The notes beneath the pieces were generated by a model, which searched no databases, was not told the origin of the DNA, and saw only the letters and a list, made by a program, of their open reading frames with translations. The position numbers and the translations under genes are program-made. Of a stretch of DNA of 64,000 bases, positions 7,814 through 15,261 are shown in pieces. Each line of letters starts with the position of its first letter. Position 1 is the stretch's first letter. Source of the DNA: Luedemannella flava (lineage in GTDB: Bacteria; Actinomycetota; Actinomycetes; Mycobacteriales; Micromonosporaceae); NCBI RefSeq assembly GCF_039528515.1, contig NZ_BAAALT010000084.1, positions 1 to 64,000 of the forward strand, written 5' to 3'.

Positions 7814-9121
7814 GTGGAGACCTTCTGGGGCCCGGACTTCGCCGCGCTCGAGGCGGAGGATCCGGAGATCGCGGCCGTGATCCTCGGCGAGCTGTCCCGC
7901 CTTCGGCGCGGCCTGCAGCTGATCGCGAGCGAGAACCTGACCTCGCCGGCCGTCCTGGCGGCGCTCGGCTCGACGCTGACCAACAAGTACGCCGAGGGGT
8001 ACCCGGGCCGCCGCTACTACGGCGGCTGCGCCGAGGTCGACAAGGCCGAGGAGATCGGCATCGCGCGGGCCAAGGAGCTGTTCGGCGCCGACCACGCGAA
8101 CCTGCAGCCGCACAGCGGGGCGAGCGCCAACCTCGCCGCGTACGCCGCCCTGGTGCAGCCCGGCGACACCGTCCTCGCCATGGACCTGCCCCACGGCGGG
8201 CACCTCACCCACGGCTCGAAGGTCAACTTCTCGGGCGCCTGGTTCCGCACCGTCGGCTACACCGTCCGACCCGACACCGAGCTGATCGACTACGACGAGG
8301 TCCGCGACCTCGCCCTGGCCCACCGCCCCAAGATGATCATCTGTGGCGCGACCGCCTACTCCCGCTTGATCGACTTCGGGCGGTTCCGGTCGATCGCCGA
8401 CGAGGTCGGGGCGTACCTCATGGTCGACGCCGCGCACTTCATCGGCCTGGTCGCCGGCGGGGTCATCCCCTCGCCCGTGCCGCACGCCGACGTTGTCTGC
8501 GCCACTACCCACAAGGTCCTGCGCGGTCCGCGCGGCGGCATGATCCTCTGCACCCAGGAGCTGAGCACGCGGGTGGACAAGGCCGTCTTCCCGTTCACCC
8601 AGGGCGGCCCCCTGATGCACGTCGTCGCGGCCAAGGCCGTGGCCCTGCGCGAGGCGGCGCTTCCTTCCTATGCCGAGTACGCCCGACAGGTCGTCGCCAA
8701 CGCGCGCGCCCTCACCGACGGGCTCGCGGAGGCCGGCATGCGCCCCGTCTCCGGCGGTACCGACACCCACCTCGCCCTCCTCGACCTGCGCGAGACGGGC
8801 GTCACCGGACGCGAGGCCGAGGAGCGCTGCGACGTCGCGATGATCACCCTCAACAAGAACGCCATCCCGTACGACCCGCAGAAGCCCATGGTCGCCTCGG
8901 GCATCCGTGTGGGCACCCCGTCGGTCACCACCCAGGGCATGCGCGAACCCCAGATGCGCGAGATCGCCACGCTCATCGCCCGGGCGGTTGGCGCGGATCC
9001 GGCCTCCTCGGGCGGGGCCCGGGAGCTGGCCGCCGTCGCGGACGATGTCGCCACGCTGGTGGCGGCCTTCCCGGCGTACCCGAAGCCGGCCGTACCCGAG
9101 CCGGCCACGGCCGCCCGGTGA
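7814..9121 (+). CDS. glyA: Serine hydroxymethyltransferase
   Basis: PLP enzyme that interconverts serine and glycine with tetrahydrofolate and supplies one-carbon units. It has 435 residues. Typical blocks are LQLIASENLTSPAV, the NKYAEGYPGRRYYGG loop and THKVLRGPRGG, where the PLP lysine is K234. The sequence CATTHK replaces the more common TTTTHK. GTG 7814 is chosen because a -10 hexamer lies 7 nt upstream. The stop overlaps a GTG of the next reading frame, so the AtpI-like gene may be translationally coupled to it. Confidence 0.96.
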   Translation: METFWGPDFAALEAEDPEIAAVILGELSRLRRGLQLIASENLTSPAVLAALGSTLTNKYAEGYPGRRYYGGCAEVDKAEEIGIARAKELFGADHANLQPHSGASANLAAYAALVQPGDTVLAMDLPHGGHLTHGSKVNFSGAWFRTVGYTVRPDTELIDYDEVRDLALAHRPKMIICGATAYSRLIDFGRFRSIADEVGAYLMVDAAHFIGLVAGGVIPSPVPHADVVCATTHKVLRGPRGGMILCTQELSTRVDKAVFPFTQGGPLMHVVAAKAVALREAALPSYAEYARQVVANARALTDGLAEAGMRPVSGGTDTHLALLDLRETGVTGREAEERCDVAMITLNKNAIPYDPQKPMVASGIRVGTPSVTTQGMREPQMREIATLIARAVGADPASSGGARELAAVADDVATLVAAFPAYPKPAVPEPATAAR

Positions 9122-9198
9122 CCGCCGCCATGCGCGGTGGCCCCGCGGCGACGGATCCGGCCGAGGACCCCGTCAACGAGCGACGTCCGGGCTATGGC

Positions 9199-9252
9199 GG
9201 GTCTTTGGGCGACGGTGGGTCTTTGGGCGACGGTGGGTCTTTGGGCGACGGN
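9199..9252 (+). repeat. Three tandem 18-bp repeats with an ambiguous base
   Basis: GGGTCTTTGGGCGACGGT occurs three times head to tail (9199, 9217, 9235). The last base of the third copy is N, the only ambiguity in the window. Copy number and the base itself may be assembly artefacts. This matters for the reading frame of the next gene. Confidence 0.95.
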
Positions 9253-9308
9253 GCGGGCGGTCGGCGGGCGGTGGGGCGTCGGCCGCGTCGGGCCGGGAGC
9301 GGGGGGCG

Positions 9309-9740
9309 GTGCGGCAGCGGATCCCGCACCTGCCCACGGCCCTGTGGGCCAGCGGCGCGCTGCTCGTCGCGTCCGTGATCATCGGGTTCGTCTACGGCGG
9401 GTCGGTCGCCGCGGCGGGCGCGGCACTGGGCGTCGCGCTGGTGGCGCTGAGCTACGTGGCGTCGACGCTCGCGATCGCCTGGGCGGACTCCGTCCGGCCC
9501 CAGCTCGTCCTCGCCGTCGGGCTGGTCACCTACACGATCAAGTTCACATACATCGGGCTGGGCATGGCGGCGCTCGCCGCCGCCGACTGGGCCGGGCTGC
9601 CGGCTATGGGCGTCTCACTCATAGTCGCGATCGTGGTCTGGAACGCGGCCCAGATCTGGTACGTCGTCCGCCACCCCGTCCTCCCCGAGCCCTCGGCGGA
9701 TCCTCCGGACGCCGACCCCGACCCGCCCGCCACCACCTGA
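9309..9740 (+). CDS. AtpI-like four-helix membrane protein (ATP synthase protein I family)
   Basis: 143 residues with four predicted membrane helices (about 9-32, 36-60, 68-92, 100-122) and an acidic Pro-rich tail. Helix pattern, length and position upstream of atpB resemble Streptomyces AtpI, which assists c-ring assembly or Mg2+ supply. GTG 9309 follows GGGAGCGGGGGG. An alternative start, GTG 9118, overlaps the glyA stop (GTGA) and opens a Gly-rich frame through the 18-bp repeats; it would join this frame only if the N at 9252 hides an indel. The true protein could therefore be about 206 residues. About 1.1 kb separates it from atpZ. Confidence 0.65.
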   Translation: MRQRIPHLPTALWASGALLVASVIIGFVYGGSVAAAGAALGVALVALSYVASTLAIAWADSVRPQLVLAVGLVTYTIKFTYIGLGMAALAAADWAGLPAMGVSLIVAIVVWNAAQIWYVVRHPVLPEPSADPPDADPDPPATT

Positions 9741-9861
9741 CCCAGGTCCGCGCCCAGAGCAGGCCCGGAGCGGGTCGGACACCCCGAGTGGGTCGTCCGG
9801 CCTGAGCGGGTCCGCGCTGCACGCCGGGGCGCGCACGCGGTTTAGGCCGGATGTGGATCGT
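9741..9861. other. Non-coding lead-in to the palindrome array
   Basis: GC-rich and without a convincing gene. It holds three loose repeats of the type GAGYGGGTC (about 9771-9815) spaced roughly 19 bp apart. Reading frames here are tails or shadows of neighbouring frames. Confidence 0.5.
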
Positions 9862-10178
9862 CGCCACCTGCGCACTGTTGGCGGGGGCGCCGCGCGGAGC
9901 AAGCCGCCAGATGTGCACATGCGCCGAGGTTCTGACGTTCGGACCTCGCCACATGTGCACTTGTGGTGGGGGGCTAGCAGTCGGACCTCGCCACATGTGC
10001 GCACTTGGCGGGGTCGAGGCGTCCGTTGGCCGCCACATGTTCACATCTGGCGGCTTGCCCCGAGCAGCGCTCCGCCAGATGTGAACATGTGGCGAGGTCG
10101 GGAGGCTCCGCGCCCGCCATCTGTGCACATCTGGCGAAGTGCCAGGCGGGGCAGGCTGCCACATGTGCACATCGGGCG
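9862..10178. repeat. Array of eight 22-bp palindromes with 42-bp period
   Basis: Imperfect palindromes with the pattern CGCCA-N-ATGTGCACAT-N-TGGCG start at 9862, 9905, 9947, 9989, 10031, 10073, 10115 and 10157. The first step is 43 bp; the next six are exactly 42 bp, leaving 20-nt spacers that differ in sequence. The copies at 10031-10052 and 10073-10094 are exact reverse complements of each other. The spacers before copies 9947 and 9989 share TCGGACCT. The period equals four turns of B-DNA, so every dyad lies on one helical face. No cas genes are near, and repeats and spacers are too short for CRISPR. A nucleoprotein binding array or REP-like satellite is the best reading. Confidence 0.9.
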
Positions 10179-10198
10179 GAGTTCGCCGCGACTCGGTC

Positions 10199-10430
10199 TG
10201 CCATGGGGTCGCCTCTGGTGAGGGTCGCCGTGACTTGGGCCGCCATGGGGTCGCAGTGAGGGTCGGGGTGGCCGGGTCCGCCATGGGGTCGCCTTTGGCG
10301 AGCCGGCCGGCGCAGTTGCTCCGCCGTTGGGTCACCTGGGGTGGGCGCCTGGTCGGTTGTGCCGTTGTCGGGTCGCACCTGTGCGGGACGGCACGGGAGG
10401 TTGGCCCGCCAAAGGTCGCCTGTAGTGGCG
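10199..10430. repeat. Diverged continuation of the 42-bp array
   Basis: Units begin at 10199, 10241, 10279, 10322, 10360 and 10407 (steps 42, 38, 43, 38, 47). The outer arms CGCCA and TGGCG persist in the best copies, but the ATGTGCACAT core is replaced by ATGGGGTCGCC-type sequence. The first two units keep the exact 42-bp register of the array, so this looks like the same satellite with a second core type. Confidence 0.7.
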
Positions 10431-10440
10431 CCGTCGGGCG

Positions 10441-10726
10441 GTGGGCGGGTGCGGACGTGTAGGCGATGTGAAACCAGCCGCTGGGATGCGCGGAAGGTGC
10501 CAGTATTCACTTGAAGTTCACTTGTCAGGCTACTTTTTCAGTAAATATCGCCCATCGACCAGCGTTTACCCGGCAGGGCCACTGACCAGGGGGCCTCACA
10601 TCGGCCAAAGTCAACGTAGGGAGCCGCCATGTATGTGGATACGCTCAGTCCACCGTGCGTGTTCATGACCCGACACAGCAAGTTTCGCGCGTGAGTGGAC
10701 ACATTGGCCCCAGTGAGGAGTAACGT
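10441..10726 (+). promoter_or_regulatory. AT-richer leader region upstream of atp genes
   Basis: GC content drops sharply at 10501-10560, the most AT-rich stretch of this part of the window. It contains two TTCACTTG copies 11 bp apart (10506, 10517) and a loose promoter candidate TTGTCA (10522-10527) with TAAATA/AATATC near 10542-10549. This is the likeliest site for the atp operon promoter. The -35/-10 choice is uncertain. Confidence 0.4.
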
Positions 10727-10834
10727 ATGGGTTCCCTGGTTTGGATACGGATGCCACCTCCGCGCGCAGCGCGCGGGGGTCGACGCATAGCACCGTTCAG
10801 CCGGCTGATATCTTTTCCGCGTCATGGCCGGTGA
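10727..10834 (+). CDS. Possible 35-residue leader peptide before atpZ
   Basis: AGGAG (10716-10720) lies 6 nt before ATG 10727, a better ribosome binding site than that of atpZ itself. The frame ends at 10834 and overlaps the atpZ start (10824) by 11 bases, which would allow translational coupling. The peptide begins MGSLVWIRMPPP and is otherwise basic. A hairpin (CCGCGCGC/GCGCGCGG, 10760-10776) lies inside it. No family is recognised. It may be a regulatory uORF or chance. Confidence 0.35.
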   Translation: MGSLVWIRMPPPRAARGGRRIAPFSRLISFPRHGR

Positions 10835-11045
10835 CCAGACTCCCCCGGATCGCGACCCGCAAGGGGCCAGCGCGGGATGGACTGCTCTCGCTTACCTCAT
10901 TGGCGGTATGACCGTCTGGGGGTTCGTGGGGTGGCTCGTCGACGTTTGGCTCAACACGGGCGGCATCGCGATCGCGGTGGGGCTCATCGCCGGTCTGGCC
11001 GGAGCGGTCTACCTGATCGCCCGACGGTTGGGCGGCATGACATGA
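10824..11045 (+). CDS. AtpZ/AtpI-type small membrane protein (ATPase_gene1 family)
   Basis: 73 residues with two membrane helices (about 20-40 and 46-68) and a short polar N-terminus. The pattern WTALAYLIGGMTVWGFVGWLVD then GGIAIAVGLIAGLAGAVYLI matches the ATPase_gene1 family, encoded first in many atp operons. Family members are proposed to help F0 assembly or Mg2+/Ca2+ transport. It ends 12 nt before atpB. TATCTT (10807-10812) could be a -10 element just upstream of ATG 10824. Confidence 0.8.
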   Translation: MAGDQTPPDRDPQGASAGWTALAYLIGGMTVWGFVGWLVDVWLNTGGIAIAVGLIAGLAGAVYLIARRLGGMT

Positions 11046-11057
11046 GAGGGGCACCCG

Positions 11058-11837
11058 GTGCCGATCGTCGCTGAGGGCGGAGTTCCGTTCCCACCCGGCG
11101 TGGAGGAGTTCTACCTCCCGAGCCTGGTCGAGGGCGCGTACCCCTGGCTGACGAAGTTCACGCTGCTCGTCTGGCTCGCCGTCGCCGCCCTTATCGTCTT
11201 CTTCCTCTGGTCGTACCGGAACCCGCAGCTGATCCCGACGAAGCGACAGTGGATCGCCGAGTCGATCTACGGGTTCACCCGGGACGGCGTTGCGAAGGAC
11301 ATGATCGGTCACGATGGCGTGCGCTTCGCGCCGTATCTGACGACGTTGTTCTGCTTTATCCTGCTGACCAACCTCTTCGGCCTGATCCCGCTGATCCAGA
11401 TCTCCCCGAACTCGCACATCGCCTTCCCGATCGTGCTCGCGGTCATCAGTTACGTGCTGTTCATCTGGGTCGGCATCCGCAAGCACGGCGCGGGCAGGTT
11501 CTTCAAGAACGCGCTGCTGCCGCCGGCGCCGTGGTTCGTCATGCCGCTGCTGATCCCGATCGAGTTCTTCTCGACCTTCATCGTCCGGCCGGTCACGCTG
11601 GCGCTGCGACTCTTCGCCAACATGTTCGCCGGCCACATGATCCTGCTCGTCTTCACGCTCGGCGGCTTCGCGCTGCTCGGCGCGAACTCGATCGCGATCA
11701 AGGCCGTCGCGCCGCTGTCCTGGGCCATGGCGATCGCCCTGTACTTCCTCGAGGTCATCGTGGCACTGCTGCAGGCCTACGTCTTCGTGGTGCTCACGGC
11801 CAGCTACGTCCAGGGCGCGCTCGCCGACGAACACTGA
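11058..11837 (+). CDS. atpB: ATP synthase F0 subunit a
   Basis: Membrane stator subunit that forms the proton half-channels against the c-ring. It has 259 residues with five to six helices. The essential arginine lies in RLFANMFAGH (about residue 187), and the C-terminal helix LYFLEVIVALLQAYVFVVLTASYV is canonical. GTG 11058 follows GAGAGGGG. It is followed by an 81-bp gap with a small hairpin (stem CGCGTGA, 11879-11895) just before the atpE ribosome binding site. Confidence 0.96.
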   Translation: MPIVAEGGVPFPPGVEEFYLPSLVEGAYPWLTKFTLLVWLAVAALIVFFLWSYRNPQLIPTKRQWIAESIYGFTRDGVAKDMIGHDGVRFAPYLTTLFCFILLTNLFGLIPLIQISPNSHIAFPIVLAVISYVLFIWVGIRKHGAGRFFKNALLPPAPWFVMPLLIPIEFFSTFIVRPVTLALRLFANMFAGHMILLVFTLGGFALLGANSIAIKAVAPLSWAMAIALYFLEVIVALLQAYVFVVLTASYVQGALADEH

Positions 11838-11918
11838 GTCGGCGGGCCAGCCCGCAGACGTCATATGTCCCACCGTCACGCGTGAGAGTCACGCGCGATA
11901 TCCAGGAGGAATCAAGTA

Positions 11919-12137
11919 ATGGTTAACGCCGAAGTGGTAGGCAGCCTCAGCGCCGTCGGCTATGGCCTCGCGGCCATCGGTCCGGGTATCGGCGTGGGCA
12001 TCATCTTCGCCGCGTACATCCAGGCGACCGCCCGCCAGCCCGAGTCGTCGCGTCTGACCATCCCGTACCTGTGGATCGGTTTCGCCGTGGTCGAGGCCCT
12101 GGCCCTGCTGGGTATCGCCTTCGGCTTCGTCTTCTAG
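11919..12137 (+). CDS. atpE: ATP synthase F0 subunit c
   Basis: Rotor-ring subunit of 72 residues: two helices joined by the polar loop RQPE (39-42). The proton-carrying carboxylate is E59 in GFAVVEALALLG, and the N-terminal helix has the GPGIGVG packing motif (21-27). A perfect AGGAGGA lies 8 nt before ATG 11919, the strongest ribosome binding site in the operon. This fits the need for many c copies per complex. Glu rather than Asp predicts a proton-driven ring typical of actinobacteria. Confidence 0.97.
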   Translation: MVNAEVVGSLSAVGYGLAAIGPGIGVGIIFAAYIQATARQPESSRLTIPYLWIGFAVVEALALLGIAFGFVF

Positions 12138-12173
12138 TAAGCCGGCCCGCCCCCTTACATCCCGGAGGTTTGC

Positions 12174-12725
12174 ATGCTTCACCTCTTCGCTGAGGGAGAA
12201 GTCCCACACGAGCCGAACCCGATCATCCCGATCTGGCAGGAGATCGTTGTCGGGTCGGTGGCCTTCGCGCTGCTCTGCTTCGTACTCATGAAGTTCGTCT
12301 TCCCGCAGATGGAGAAGACGTTCAAGGCCCGGGTCGAGGCGATCGAGGGCGGCATCCGGCGCGCCGAGGAGAAGCAGGCCGAGGCCGACGAGCTGCTGGA
12401 GCAGTACAAGGCCCAGCTCGCCGAGGCCCGCACCGAGGCCGCCCGCATCCGTGACGAGGCCCGTGCCGACGCCACCGGGATCCGCGACGACATCCTCACC
12501 AAGGCACGCGAGGAGTCCGACCGGATCATCGCGGCCGGCAAGGAGCAGCTCGCGGCTGAGCGGCAGACCATCGTCCGCGAGGTGAAGGCCGAGCTCGGCA
12601 CGATCGCCGTGGACCTGGCCAGCCGCATCGTGGGCGAGGCGCTCGCCGACGAGGCCCGCCGCAAGGGCACCGTCGAGCGGTTCCTCACCGAGCTTGAGAC
12701 CACGCCCGCCGGAGGGTCGCGCTGA
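12174..12725 (+). CDS. atpF: ATP synthase F0 subunit b
   Basis: Peripheral stalk subunit of 183 residues. One N-terminal membrane helix (about 22-43, IVVGSVAFALLCFVLMKFVF) is followed by a long charged coiled coil (about 50-165). The Shine-Dalgarno GGAGG lies 6 nt before ATG 12174. The stop codon overlaps the atpH start by one base (TGATG), so b and delta are translationally coupled. Confidence 0.96.
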   Translation: MLHLFAEGEVPHEPNPIIPIWQEIVVGSVAFALLCFVLMKFVFPQMEKTFKARVEAIEGGIRRAEEKQAEADELLEQYKAQLAEARTEAARIRDEARADATGIRDDILTKAREESDRIIAAGKEQLAAERQTIVREVKAELGTIAVDLASRIVGEALADEARRKGTVERFLTELETTPAGGSR

Positions 12726-13540
12726 TGCAGGCCGCCAGCCGGGAGTCGTACGCCGCCGCGGCGGAACAGCTCGAGTCGGTCGTCGCCGCGGCGTCGCCCG
12801 CCGAGCTGTCCGCCACCGCGGACGAGATCCTCGCCGTGGCCGACGTGCTGCGGCGCGAGCCGCGCCTGCGTCGGGCCTTCGCGGACCCGGCGCGGTCCGG
12901 CGAGGACCGGGCGGGTCTGCTCGACGCGATCCTCGCGGGCAAGGTCTCCGACCGCGCCGCGCAGCTGCTGCGCGGCCTGGTCGCCGGCCGCTGGTCGAGC
13001 CCGGGCGAGCTGCTCGACGCGACCGAGCAGCTGGGTGTGGAGGCGCTGCTGGCCAGCGCGGACAAGGCCGGCGACCTGGGCGAGGTGGAGGACGAGCTGT
13101 TCCGGTTCGGGCAGCTCATCGACGCCAACCCGGGTCTGGCCACCGTCCTCGGTGACCCGAACGCGCCCGTGGCGCAGCGCGCCGAGCTGGTCAACGACCT
13201 GCTCAAGGACAGGGCGAAGCCGGCCACGGCGCGGCTGGCGACGCTCGCGCTCGCGGGGTTCGGCGGCCGTGGCCTGGCCGGGTCGCTGACCCGACTGGTC
13301 GAGGCCGCCGCCGAGCGGCGCGACCGGCAGGTTGCCTACGTCACGACGGCGGTGCCGCTGAGCGAGGCGGACGAGAGCCGACTGGGCGCCCGTCTGGCCG
13401 CGATGTACGGTCGGGAGATCTCCCTGAAGGTCTCCGTCGACCCGTCCATCGTGGGCGGGCTGAGCGTGCAGGTCGGCAACGACCTCTACGACGGCACGGT
13501 CTCCCGCCGCCTCGCCGAGGCGCGCCACGCGCTGACCTGA
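12725..13540 (+). CDS. atpH: ATP synthase F1 subunit delta
   Basis: Joins the peripheral stalk to the top of F1. It has 271 residues, the long actinobacterial form; E. coli delta has 177. The C-terminal OSCP-like part contains VAYVTTAVPLSEADESRLGARLAAMYGREI and DPSIVGGLSVQVGNDLYDGTVSRRL. ATG 12725 overlaps the atpF stop. A 79-bp gap with no obvious hairpin precedes atpA. Confidence 0.95.
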   Translation: MQAASRESYAAAAEQLESVVAAASPAELSATADEILAVADVLRREPRLRRAFADPARSGEDRAGLLDAILAGKVSDRAAQLLRGLVAGRWSSPGELLDATEQLGVEALLASADKAGDLGEVEDELFRFGQLIDANPGLATVLGDPNAPVAQRAELVNDLLKDRAKPATARLATLALAGFGGRGLAGSLTRLVEAAAERRDRQVAYVTTAVPLSEADESRLGARLAAMYGREISLKVSVDPSIVGGLSVQVGNDLYDGTVSRRLAEARHALT

Positions 13541-13619
13541 CCGAACCCACGAACGAAACCGATATCCGACGCAGGCTGACGGGTTCATAGCCCAGCCCCA
13601 CACCATAAGGAAGTTGAGG

Positions 13620-15257
13620 ATGGCCGAGCTGACCATCTCCTCGGATGAGATCCGGGGCGCGCTGGAGCGCTATGTCTCGTCCTACACGCCGGAGATCTCC
13701 CGCGAGGAGGTCGGCGTCGTCACCGAGGCCGGCGACGGTATCGCCAAGGTCGAGGGCCTTCCCTCGACGATGGCCAACGAGCTGCTGGAGTTCGCCGACG
13801 GCACCCTCGGCCTCGCGCTGAACCTGGACGTCCGCGAGATCGGTGTCGTCGTCCTCGGCGAGTTCGCCGGCATCGAGGAGGGCCAGCAGGTCAAGCGCAC
13901 CGGCCGCGTTCTCTCCGTGCCGGTGGGCGACAAGTTCCTGGGCCGGGTCGTGGACCCGCTGGGCGCCCCGCTCGACGGTCTCGGCGACATCGAGAACGAG
14001 GGCTTCCGCGAGCTGGAGCTGCAGGCGCCCAACGTCATGGCGCGCCAGTCGGTGAACGAGCCGCTGCAGACGGGCATCAAGTCGATCGACGCGATGACCC
14101 CGATCGGCCGCGGCCAGCGCCAGCTGATCATCGGCGACCGCAAGACGGGCAAGACCACGATCGCGCTGGACACGATCCTCAACCAGCGCGCCAACTGGGC
14201 GTCGGGCGACCCGAAGAAGCAGGTCCGCTGCATCTACGTCGCCATCGGCCAGAAGGCCTCCACCATCGCCTCCATCCGGGGCACGCTGGAGGAGGCCGGC
14301 GCCATGGAGTACACGACGATCGTCGCGGCTCCGGCGTCCGACCCGGCCGGCTTCAAGTACCTGGCGCCGTACACCGGCTCGGCCATCGGCCAGCACTGGA
14401 TGTACGCCGGCAAGCACGTCCTGATCGTCTTCGACGACCTGACCAAGCAGGCCGAGGCGTACCGTGCCGTGTCGCTGCTGCTGCGCCGCCCGCCGGGCCG
14501 TGAGGCGTACCCGGGTGACGTCTTCTACCTGCACTCCCGCCTGCTGGAGCGCTGCGCGAAGCTCTCGGACGAGATGGGCGCGGGCTCGATGACCGGTCTG
14601 CCGATCATCGAGACCAAGGCGAACGACATCTCGGCGTTCATCCCGACCAACGTCATCTCGATCACCGACGGCCAGATCTTCCTGGAGTCCGACCTGTTCA
14701 ACCAGGGCGTCCGTCCGGCGATCAACGTCGGTACGTCGGTGTCCCGCGTCGGTGGTTCGGCCCAGGTGAAGCCGATGCGTAAGGTCGCGGGCTCGCTGCG
14801 GCTGAACCTCGCGCAGTACCGCGAGCTGGAGGCGTTCTCCGCGTTCGCCTCCGACCTGGACAAGGCCTCCCGGGCCCAGCTGGAGCGCGGTGGCCGCCTG
14901 GTCGAGCTGCTGAAGCAGCCGAACTACTCGCCGTACCCGGTCGAGGAGCAGGTCGTGTCCGTGTGGGCCGGCACCGAGGGCAAGCTGGACGACGTCCCGC
15001 TGGGCGAGGTCCGCCGCTTCGAGACCGAGTTCCTGCAGTACCTGCGGCACTCGCACAAGAACGCGCTCGACACGGTCGCCGGCGGCACCTGGGACGACGA
15101 CGTGGTCGCCGCGCTCGACAAGGCCATCGTGGACTTCAAGCAGATGTTCCTCGGCAAGGACGGCCAGATCGTGATCAACGAGCCGGCCGCCGAGGCGCTG
15201 GAAGCCGGTGCGGAGACCCGCGAGACCGTCAAGCGCGTCGTTCCGCCGAAGAAGTGA
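13620..15257 (+). CDS. atpA: ATP synthase F1 subunit alpha
   Basis: Non-catalytic nucleotide-binding subunit, 545 residues. Walker A GDRKTGKT is at 172-179. The conserved SRVGGSAQ block and the arginine-finger region (VSRVGG) are present. The C-terminus extends past the E. coli length, as in other actinobacteria. ATG 13620 is chosen over TTG 13614 because AAGGAAG sits 6 nt upstream of it. It is followed after four bases by atpG. Confidence 0.97.
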   Translation: MAELTISSDEIRGALERYVSSYTPEISREEVGVVTEAGDGIAKVEGLPSTMANELLEFADGTLGLALNLDVREIGVVVLGEFAGIEEGQQVKRTGRVLSVPVGDKFLGRVVDPLGAPLDGLGDIENEGFRELELQAPNVMARQSVNEPLQTGIKSIDAMTPIGRGQRQLIIGDRKTGKTTIALDTILNQRANWASGDPKKQVRCIYVAIGQKASTIASIRGTLEEAGAMEYTTIVAAPASDPAGFKYLAPYTGSAIGQHWMYAGKHVLIVFDDLTKQAEAYRAVSLLLRRPPGREAYPGDVFYLHSRLLERCAKLSDEMGAGSMTGLPIIETKANDISAFIPTNVISITDGQIFLESDLFNQGVRPAINVGTSVSRVGGSAQVKPMRKVAGSLRLNLAQYRELEAFSAFASDLDKASRAQLERGGRLVELLKQPNYSPYPVEEQVVSVWAGTEGKLDDVPLGEVRRFETEFLQYLRHSHKNALDTVAGGTWDDDVVAALDKAIVDFKQMFLGKDGQIVINEPAAEALEAGAETRETVKRVVPPKK

Positions 15258-15261
15258 TGCC

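Noticed and set aside
7742..8770. N-terminal extension of the SDR-DUF2867 protein
   Set aside because: The frame continues upstream but is antisense to glyA and lacks SDR-like sequence. The -10 hexamer before ATG 7741 fixes the start.
9619..10335. Long minus-strand ORF (and plus-strand partners) with 14-residue repeats across the palindrome array
   Set aside because: A 42-bp period keeps frames open on both strands automatically. The ORF overlaps the AtpI-like gene, has no credible start signal, and near-identical frames exist on the other strand, so it is not called a gene.
9862..10430. CRISPR array
   Set aside because: Repeats of 22 bp and spacers of 20 nt are shorter than usual, the repeats vary from copy to copy, the palindromes are symmetrical, and there are no cas genes nearby.
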